Assembly: GCA_019420405.1 (NCBI GenBank)
Contig: JAHZHF010000036.1
Span: forward strand, 1-13,419
Source: Clostridiales bacterium
GTDB taxonomy: Bacteria; Bacillota; Clostridia; Lachnospirales; Lachnospiraceae
Length of the DNA stretch: 13,419 nt
Direction of reading: 5' to 3'
The position numbers were made by a program, and so were the translations under genes. Shown piece by piece: positions 1 through 5,277 of this stretch. Below the pieces are notes generated by a model, which saw only the letters and a list, made by a program, of their open reading frames with translations, had not been told where the DNA came from and made no database searches. Each line of letters starts with the position of its first letter. Position 1 is the stretch's first letter.

Positions 1-246
1 AATATTCCGATTGCTGAACTGAAAGGAAAGAAGCGTAACGCAGAGATTGTTCTTCCGCGCCAGATCGTCATGTACCTGTGCCGGTCACTGACTGATACGC
101 CCCTTAAGACAATCGGAGCCATCCTTGGCGGCAAGGATCATGCTTCTGTTAACCATGGCGTCAAGAAGATCGAAAAAGAGCTTAAAACAGATGAGGCTCT
201 TAATAATACGGTCAACATTATTAAGAAAAAGATTAATCCATTTTAA
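1..246 (+). CDS. dnaA: Chromosomal replication initiator DnaA, C-terminal end (5'-partial)
   Basis: The reading frame is open from base 1 to a TAA at 244-246 and gives 81 residues that match DnaA domain IV, the helix-turn-helix domain that binds DnaA boxes in oriC. Visible landmarks are the LPRQIVMYLCR helix (about residues 18-28 of the fragment), the TDTPLKTIGAILGGKDH recognition region and the DnaA signature around HASVNHGVKKIEKEL. The ATPase and N-terminal domains lie outside the window. At the signature the usual His-Thr-Thr is His-Ala-Ser here; in E. coli the equivalent residues (H434, T435, T436) contact box DNA. The reading KTIGAILGGKDHASV otherwise fits the family well. The spacer that follows carries DnaA-box-like sites and then dnaN, the classical origin arrangement. 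Identity is near certain; only the extent of the gene is unknown. Confidence 0.96.
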   Translation, partial: NIPIAELKGKKRNAEIVLPRQIVMYLCRSLTDTPLKTIGAILGGKDHASVNHGVKKIEKELKTDEALNNTVNIIKKKINPF

Positions 247-264
247 TAAGTTTTCCATATCTCA

Positions 265-273
265 TGTTGATAA
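265..273 (-). promoter_or_regulatory. DnaA box candidate (TTATCAACA on the minus strand)
   Basis: The plus strand reads TGTTGATAA, which is TTATCAACA on the minus strand. It differs from the consensus TTATCCACA at one position and lies 19 bp after the dnaA stop codon. Confidence 0.5.
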
Positions 274-299
274 CTATGTGAAAACAGTGTGGAATACCA

Positions 300-308
300 T
301 GTGGATAT
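300..308 (-). promoter_or_regulatory. DnaA box candidate (ATATCCACA on the minus strand)
   Basis: The plus strand reads TGTGGATAT. On the minus strand this is an 8/9 match to TTATCCACA that differs only at the first base. The same variant occurs in the opposite orientation at 444-452. Confidence 0.6.
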
Positions 309-443
309 TTCATTTTATCAACTGAACCTCCCTTTGGCGAATTTCAGTTTCCACACACTTTCCTCATCGTTTCACATCAGAATCTTCAGAGTTATCACAA
401 CGGGAAACCCTTGATTTTAACGGGCTTTGAAAGGGTTATTAAC

Positions 444-452
444 ATATCCACA
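444..452 (+). promoter_or_regulatory. DnaA box candidate (ATATCCACA)
   Basis: This is an 8/9 match to TTATCCACA, followed by a short GC-rich run (GCCCC) and then an AT-rich stretch. A box followed by a GC-rich stretch and a melting region is the usual layout of the box next to a Bacillota unwinding element, so this is the best candidate for that role. That assignment is inference. Confidence 0.6.
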
Positions 453-517
453 GCCCCTAAGGAGACGTATACGGAATTGATTTTATACCAATACACATAA
501 AACGGCTCCGCCGGAAA

Positions 518-526
518 TTTTCCACA
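518..526 (+). promoter_or_regulatory. DnaA box candidate (TTTTCCACA)
   Basis: This is an 8/9 match to TTATCCACA only 34 bp upstream of the dnaN start codon. At that position DnaA bound here could also affect dnaN expression, which is inference. Confidence 0.5.
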
Positions 527-560
527 CACATGTCAGAACTAAGGAAAGGAGTTTTATCTC

Positions 561-1670
561 ATGAAAATTATCTGTACTAAATCAAACCTGGCAAAAGGAG
601 TCAGTATTGTTTCAAAAGCAGTTCCGTCAAAGACAACCATGCCGATCCTGGAATGTATCCTGATCGATGCTTCCACAGATATTATTAAACTTACAGCCAA
701 TGATATGGAACTCGGAATCGAAACTTCGATTGACGGGGAGATCATAGAGAGAGGTATCCTCGCACTGAACGCAAGGATATTTTCAGAGATCGTAAGAAAG
801 CTTCCTGACAGTGAGATCGTTATAGAGACGCAGGGAGACAGTCAGGCGTTAATCACATGTGAAAAGGCCAAGTTCAATATTGCTTCCCAGCCGGGAGACG
901 ATTTTTCGTATCTGCCTGCTGTAGAGAAGGACGACTTTATCACTGTATCTGAATTTACGTTAAAAGAGGTGATCCGTCAGACGATCTTCTCTATTGCCGA
1001 CAGCGATACGAATAAGATGATGACGGGAGAGCTCTTTGAGATCGATGAGAATGTTCTGAAAGTGGTATCCCTTGACGGACACAGAATCTCGATCCGAAAG
1101 ATTGAGCTGAAAGAATCCTACTCTCCGAAGAAGGTGATCGTCCCGGGTAAGACTCTGCAGGAGATCAGCAAGATCATCGGAGGGGAAGCAGAGGCGGAAG
1201 TGGATATTTCGTTCACGAAGAACCACATCGTCTTCGAATTTGACAGGACCGTTGTCGTGTCAAGACTGATCGAGGGCGAATATTTCCGGATCGACCAGAT
1301 GCTTTCAAGCGATTATGAAACAAAAGTAAGGATTAATAAGAGAGAGCTTTTGGACTGTATCGACCGTGCGACCCTGCTCATAAAAGAGGGGGATAAGAAG
1401 CCGATTATCATTGACATCAGAGACGAGTCTATGGAATTTAAGATCAAATCACAGATCGGTTCTATGGATGAGGAGATTATGTGCATCAAGGAAGGAAAGG
1501 ATCTTCTGATCGGATTCAATCCGAAATTCCTGATCGACGCCCTCCGGGTAATCGACGACGAGGAAGTGGATCTGTATTTCATGAATGCGAAAGCTCCGTG
1601 TTTCATCAAGGATGAGGACCAGAGTTATATCTACCTGATCCTCCCGGTGAACTTTAACGCAGCGGTTTAA
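561..1670 (+). CDS. dnaN: DNA polymerase III beta subunit (sliding clamp)
   Basis: The 369-residue product has the length and wording of bacterial beta clamps, which form a dimeric ring around DNA and tether the replicative polymerase and repair factors. It should fold as three similar domains of about 120 residues (roughly 1-120, 128-245 and 247-369). Family-typical segments are the N-terminal LAKGVSIVSKAVPSKTTMPILECILIDA, the ISIRKIEL stretch at the end of a central domain, and the C-terminal SYIYLILPVNF that supplies part of the partner-binding cleft. An AAAGGAG ribosome-binding site at 545-551 lies 9 nt before the ATG and fixes the start. It follows dnaA across the oriC-like spacer and precedes the S4 gene by 20 bp. 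Nothing in the protein looks truncated or unusual. Confidence 0.97.
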   Translation: MKIICTKSNLAKGVSIVSKAVPSKTTMPILECILIDASTDIIKLTANDMELGIETSIDGEIIERGILALNARIFSEIVRKLPDSEIVIETQGDSQALITCEKAKFNIASQPGDDFSYLPAVEKDDFITVSEFTLKEVIRQTIFSIADSDTNKMMTGELFEIDENVLKVVSLDGHRISIRKIELKESYSPKKVIVPGKTLQEISKIIGGEAEAEVDISFTKNHIVFEFDRTVVVSRLIEGEYFRIDQMLSSDYETKVRINKRELLDCIDRATLLIKEGDKKPIIIDIRDESMEFKIKSQIGSMDEEIMCIKEGKDLLIGFNPKFLIDALRVIDDEEVDLYFMNAKAPCFIKDEDQSYIYLILPVNFNAAV

Positions 1671-1690
1671 ATCCAGAGGGGAGGAGCAAT

Positions 1691-1906
1691 ATGGAATCAT
1701 TTCAGTTGAGAGCCGGAGAAGAATTCATCCGGCTCGGACAGGTTTTAAAAGCGGTGGGAATGGCGGAGTCCGGATCGGACGCGAAGGAAGTCATATTAAA
1801 CGGTGAAGTATATGTCAACGGCGAACAGGAGACGCGCAGGGGAAGAAAGCTGTACAATGGGGACAGCGTGGCGTACGGCGGCAGAGAGATCAGAATAACG
1901 GTTTAG
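1691..1906 (+). CDS. yaaA: S4 RNA-binding domain protein, YaaA/RlbA type
   Basis: This 71-residue protein is almost entirely one S4 domain (about residues 11-57), a small RNA-binding fold. The pattern FIRLGQVLKAVGMAESGSDAK-x-ILNGEVYVNGEQETRRGRKLY matches the small S4 proteins found between dnaN and recF in many Bacillota. The B. subtilis counterpart YaaA has the same size and position and has been linked to late 50S ribosomal subunit assembly. A GGGGAGGAG ribosome-binding site sits just before the ATG, and the gene starts 20 bp after dnaN, so the two are probably cotranscribed. A promoter for recF begins 8 bp after its stop. The family call is firm; the ribosome role rests on the homologue, not on anything visible here. 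Confidence 0.9.
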   Translation: MESFQLRAGEEFIRLGQVLKAVGMAESGSDAKEVILNGEVYVNGEQETRRGRKLYNGDSVAYGGREIRITV

Positions 1907-1913
1907 CCATGCA

Positions 1914-1942
1914 TTGAAAAAACGCCGGAAAAAGTGTAAAAT
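1914..1942 (+). promoter_or_regulatory. Sigma-A promoter for recF (and possibly gyrB)
   Basis: TTGAAA at 1914-1919 and TAAAAT at 1937-1942 are separated by exactly 17 bp, each one mismatch from the sigma-A consensus, and a TG directly precedes the -10. Transcription would start near 1949, leaving a leader of only about 12 nt before the recF ATG. This would let recF-gyrB be expressed separately from dnaN. Confidence 0.6.
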
Positions 1943-1960
1943 AGATTAGATGGGAACGTT

Positions 1961-3049
1961 ATGGTAATCAAATCTCTGAAGCTGAAAAATTACAGAAATT
2001 ATGATCTGCTGGATTTGAAATTTGATCCTGCCACAAACATCCTGTATGGGGATAACGCCCAGGGAAAGACGAATATACTGGAAGCCCTGTATCTGTCCGG
2101 GACGACGAAATCGCACAGAGGAACGAAGGACCGGGATCTGATACAGTTCGGATACGATGAGGCTCATATTGAGACGATTGTAGAAAAACGGGGGATCAAT
2201 TTTCAGATCGACATGCATCTGAAAAAGAACAGTCCGAAGGGAATCGCAATCGACCGGATTCCGATCAGGCGCGCCAGTGAGCTTTTCGGAATTATTCATT
2301 TCGTATTTTTCTCACCGGAGGATCTCAATATCATCAAGGAAGGGCCTGCAGGAAGACGGCGGTTTATCGACCTGGAGCTTTCACAGCTTGATAAAATATA
2401 TTTGAATAATCTTTCCAACTACAACCGGATTATTAACCAGCGCAACGCACTGCTCAAAGACCTCTATGCCCGGCAGAATCTGGAAGAAACTCTGGATATC
2501 TGGGATATGCAGCTTGTGTCTTACGGGATGGAAGTGTTAAGGAGGAGAAGAGAGTTTATCGGGCAGATCAATGAAATTATTTCTGAGATACATTATAAAC
2601 TGACCGGAGGGAAAGAAAAGATCGTACTCTCTTATGAGGAGAGTACGGGAAACCTGTCTCTTGAGGACGCCCTGAAAAAGAACAGGGAGAGGGATATCCG
2701 CATGAAGAGTACTTCTGTCGGTCCTCACAGGGATGACATATGTTTTAAGACGGAAAAAGGACTGGATATCAGAAAATTCGGATCTCAGGGCCAGCAGAGG
2801 ACAGCCGCTCTGTCCTTGAAATTATCGGAGATTGAACTGGTAAAAGAGATGATAAAGGATACTCCGATTCTTTTACTTGACGATGTTTTGTCTGAACTGG
2901 ACAAACATCGGCAAAACTATTTACTGGACAGTATTCATGACGTACAGACGATGATCACATGTACCGGACTGGACGAATTTGTAAATCACAGGTTCTCCAT
3001 TAACAGGATATTCCATATCAAAAACGGACATGCAGCAAACGCAAATTAG
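1961..3049 (+). CDS. recF: DNA replication and repair protein RecF
   Basis: The 362-residue product is an SMC/ABC-type ATPase of the RecF family, which with RecO and RecR loads RecA at single-stranded gaps in the cytoplasm. The Walker A motif GDNAQGKT is at residues 30-37. The ABC-like signature region GSQGQQRTAALSL is at about 274-286, Walker B ILLLDD at 303-308 and the D-loop SELD at 311-314. The N-terminal LKNYRNYDLLDLKF is also typical. Length is normal for the family. The only Shine-Dalgarno-like sequence is a weak GGGA at 1952-1955, and the predicted mRNA leader is very short, so translation initiation may be modest. The stop codon overlaps the gyrB ribosome-binding site, suggesting coupled translation with gyrB. 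Confidence 0.97.
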   Translation: MVIKSLKLKNYRNYDLLDLKFDPATNILYGDNAQGKTNILEALYLSGTTKSHRGTKDRDLIQFGYDEAHIETIVEKRGINFQIDMHLKKNSPKGIAIDRIPIRRASELFGIIHFVFFSPEDLNIIKEGPAGRRRFIDLELSQLDKIYLNNLSNYNRIINQRNALLKDLYARQNLEETLDIWDMQLVSYGMEVLRRRREFIGQINEIISEIHYKLTGGKEKIVLSYEESTGNLSLEDALKKNRERDIRMKSTSVGPHRDDICFKTEKGLDIRKFGSQGQQRTAALSLKLSEIELVKEMIKDTPILLLDDVLSELDKHRQNYLLDSIHDVQTMITCTGLDEFVNHRFSINRIFHIKNGHAANAN

Positions 3050-3060
3050 GAGGTTATTAA

Positions 3061-4995
3061 ATGGGTGCATCAAACACAGAATTTGACGCTGAATATGGCG
3101 CAGATCAGATCCAGATATTAGAAGGTCTGGAAGCGGTAAGGAAAAGGCCGGGTATGTATATCGGCAGTACTTCTACCAGAGGGCTTCATCATCTGGTCTA
3201 CGAGATTGTGGATAATTCGGTGGACGAAGCCCTTGCCGGATACTGCGATGAGATCCAGGTTGATATCAACAAGGACGGATCAGTTACGGTGAGCGACAAC
3301 GGACGTGGAATCCCGGTGGGAATCAACCACAAAGCGGGACTTCCGGCAGTTGAAGTCGTATTTACCGTTCTTCACGCCGGCGGAAAATTCGGCGGCGGAG
3401 GATACAAGGTATCCGGAGGACTTCACGGTGTGGGGGCATCTGTTGTAAATGCTCTTTCCGAGTGGCTGGAAGTGGAGATCTATCACGAGGGACAGATCTA
3501 TAAACAGCGCTATGAGAGAGGAAAAGTAATATATAAACTGAAAGTTATCGGTGAGTGTGAACCGGAGAGAACGGGTACAAAAGTAACATTTTATCCGGAC
3601 GCCGAGATTTTCGATGATACGATATTTGATTATGATACGCTGAAACAGAGATTCCGCGAGATGGCGTTCCTGACGAAAGGGCTTCGGATCGTCTTAAGAG
3701 ACTGGAGAGGAGAAGAACTCCACGAGCATACGTTCCACTATGAAGGCGGTATCAAAGAGTTCGTAACCTATCTGAATAAAAGCAAGACTCCTCTCTATGA
3801 GCAGATTATTTACTGTGAAGGAACGAAGGACGGAGTAGCTGTAGAGGTGGCAATGCAGCACAATGATTCCTACAGTGACAATACCTATGGATTTGTTAAT
3901 AATATTACGACTCCTGAGGGAGGAACTCATGTTGAGGGATTCAGAACTGCATTGACAAAGACATTCAACGATTATGCAAAGAAAAATAAGCTTATCAAAG
4001 AAGGTGAAAAGCTGGCCGGAGAGGATATAAGGGAAGGTCTTACTGCAATTATCAGTGTAAAGATCGAAGATCCTCAGTTTGAAGGACAGACAAAGCAGAA
4101 GCTCGGAAACAGCGAGGCAAGAGGCGCGGTTATGAGCGTTCTGAGCAGCCAACTGGAGATATTCCTCGAGCAGAATCCGAATGTTGCGAAGATTACGGTG
4201 GAGAAATCTCTCCTGTCACAGCGCGCGAGGGAAGCGGCGAGAAAGGCGAGAGATCTGACAAGAAGAAAATCGGCTCTGGACGGAACATCACTTCCCGGAA
4301 AACTGGCCGACTGTTCGGATAAAGATCCGTCAAAATGCGAGATCTACATCGTAGAGGGAGATTCCGCCGGAGGATCTGCAAAGACGGCCCGCGACCGTGC
4401 AACACAGGCGATCCTTCCGCTTCGTGGAAAGATCCTAAACGTAGAAAAGGCACGGCTGGACAAGATCTATGGAAACGCTGAAATCAAGGCAATGATCACT
4501 GCGTTCGGAACAGGAATCCATGATGACTTCGATATCTCAAAACTGAGATATCACAAGATCATCATCATGACAGATGCCGATGTGGACGGAGCACATATCA
4601 GTACACTGCTCCTGACATTCCTTTACCGTTTCATGCCGGATCTGATCAAGGAAGGCTATGTATACCTGGCGCAGCCGCCGCTCTATAAACTTGAGAAAAA
4701 CAAAAAAGTGTGGTACGCGTACAGCGACGAAGAGCTGGGCCAGATACTCACGGAAGTGGGAAGAGACAGCAGTAACAAGATCCAGCGGTATAAGGGTCTG
4801 GGTGAGATGGACGCAGAACAGCTCTGGGAGACGACAATGGATCCGGAGCACAGGGTACTCCTTCGCGTAACAATGGACGAGGAGACATCTTCCGAACTTG
4901 ATCTGACCTTTACAACACTGATGGGCGACAAGGTCGAACCAAGACGCGAATTCATCGAAGAAAATGCCCGATTTGTAAAAAACTTGGATATATAG
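3061..4995 (+). CDS. gyrB: DNA gyrase subunit B
   Basis: GyrB supplies the ATPase and part of the cleavage core of gyrase, which introduces negative supercoils. The 644-residue length is that of the short GyrB form without the large C-terminal insert of E. coli. The GHKL ATPase domain shows YEIVDNSVDEA with the likely catalytic Glu48 and Mg-binding Asn52, DNGRGIP at 79-85 and GGLHGVG at 119-125. The Toprim domain has IVEGDSAGGSA with Glu432, PLRGK at 453-457, and the metal-binding DADVD at 505-509. The QRYKGLGEMDAEQLW tail segment is also present, and the protein ends in the family-typical FIEENARFVKNLDI. An AGGAGG at 3048-3053 overlaps the recF stop and lies 7 nt before the ATG. No terminator is visible after it, so readthrough into the structured spacer and gyrA is likely. 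Confidence 0.98.
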   Translation: MGASNTEFDAEYGADQIQILEGLEAVRKRPGMYIGSTSTRGLHHLVYEIVDNSVDEALAGYCDEIQVDINKDGSVTVSDNGRGIPVGINHKAGLPAVEVVFTVLHAGGKFGGGGYKVSGGLHGVGASVVNALSEWLEVEIYHEGQIYKQRYERGKVIYKLKVIGECEPERTGTKVTFYPDAEIFDDTIFDYDTLKQRFREMAFLTKGLRIVLRDWRGEELHEHTFHYEGGIKEFVTYLNKSKTPLYEQIIYCEGTKDGVAVEVAMQHNDSYSDNTYGFVNNITTPEGGTHVEGFRTALTKTFNDYAKKNKLIKEGEKLAGEDIREGLTAIISVKIEDPQFEGQTKQKLGNSEARGAVMSVLSSQLEIFLEQNPNVAKITVEKSLLSQRAREAARKARDLTRRKSALDGTSLPGKLADCSDKDPSKCEIYIVEGDSAGGSAKTARDRATQAILPLRGKILNVEKARLDKIYGNAEIKAMITAFGTGIHDDFDISKLRYHKIIIMTDADVDGAHISTLLLTFLYRFMPDLIKEGYVYLAQPPLYKLEKNKKVWYAYSDEELGQILTEVGRDSSNKIQRYKGLGEMDAEQLWETTMDPEHRVLLRVTMDEETSSELDLTFTTLMGDKVEPRREFIEENARFVKNLDI

Positions 4996-5019
4996 CACTT
5001 AACAGCGACTGACTCAGGG

Positions 5020-5068
5020 TTTCTGTAAGTAGGAAATCGAGTTTACTCGAATTTCCTACTTGCGGAAA
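5020..5068 (+). repeat. Long imperfect hairpin in the gyrB-gyrA spacer
   Basis: An inverted repeat pairs AAGTAGGAAAT-CGAG (from 5027) with CTCG-AATTTCCTACTT (to 5061) around a TTTA loop, with one bulged base. With two G-U pairs the stem extends outward to 5020 and 5068. It has no U-tract after it, so it is not a standard intrinsic terminator. It begins 24 nt after the gyrB stop and could act as an mRNA processing or stability element. Confidence 0.7.
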
Positions 5069-5074
5069 GCCGGA

Positions 5075-5099
5075 GGGTTGGCATTTCCAATGCCAACCC
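5075..5099 (+). repeat. 11-bp perfect hairpin in the gyrB-gyrA spacer
   Basis: GGGTTGGCATT and AATGCCAACCC form a perfect 11-bp inverted repeat around a 3-nt centre. It sits between the preceding long hairpin and the tandem repeats and is followed by AGCGAG rather than a U-tract, so termination is unlikely. Confidence 0.7.
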
Positions 5100-5249
5100 A
5101 GCGAGAAAATCGAAGATTTTCGAGGTGGAGTCAGGAGCGGAAGCATCCGTTCAGCGAGAAAATCGAAGATTTTTGAGGTGGAGTCAGGAGCGGAAGCATC
5201 CGTTCAGCGAGAAATCGAAGATTTTCGAGGTGGAGTCAGGAGCGGAAGC
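5100..5249 (+). repeat. 53-bp tandem repeat, 2.8 copies, upstream of gyrA
   Basis: Three head-to-tail units occur at 5100-5152, 5153-5205 and 5206-5249. Units 1 and 2 are the same length (53 bp) and nearly identical; one C in unit 1 is T in unit 2. Unit 3 lacks one A of the first A-run and stops after 44 bp. Each unit contains the dyad GAAAATC-GAA-GATTTTC (one base shorter in unit 3), and units 1 and 2 also contain CGGA-AGCA-TCCG. The unit length is not a multiple of three and no start and ribosome-binding site frame it, so it is not coding. The array ends about 16 nt before the gyrA ribosome-binding site. Its function is unknown. Confidence 0.9.
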
Positions 5250-5277
5250 GGTCTATACAGCAAAAAGGAGATAAGCA

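Larger units (their letters stand above)
247..560. other. dnaA-dnaN spacer, oriC-like region with DnaA-box cluster
   Basis: This 314-bp stretch has no credible gene. It holds at least four 8/9 matches to the DnaA box TTATCCACA on both strands (listed separately) and weaker 7/9 sites near 251, 288, 315 and 347. An AT-rich stretch at about 471-503, after the box at 444-452, could be the unwinding element. In many Bacillota part or all of oriC lies in this spacer, so the position supports the call. No perfect box is present, and a second cluster may lie upstream of dnaA outside the window. The dnaN promoter is probably also here, but I could not pick a convincing -35/-10 pair. Confidence 0.7.

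Noticed and set aside
125..325. A 66-codon open frame crossing the dnaA end and oriC-like spacer.
   Set aside because: It overlaps dnaA in another frame and runs through the DnaA-box region without a ribosome-binding site; the dnaA frame is unambiguous.
477..505. A dnaN promoter using TTGATT at 477-482.
   Set aside because: No acceptable -10 lies at 16-18 bp spacing.
4952..5146. A minus-strand open frame over the gyrB end and spacer.
   Set aside because: It is a shadow of gyrB and of the hairpins, with no coding character or start signals.
5100..5249. A CRISPR-like array.
   Set aside because: The units are contiguous with no variable spacers; it is a simple tandem repeat.
5231..5259. A gyrA promoter using TATACA at 5254-5259.
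   Set aside because: The matching -35 would be TGGAGT within the tandem repeat, a poor match; not enough to call.
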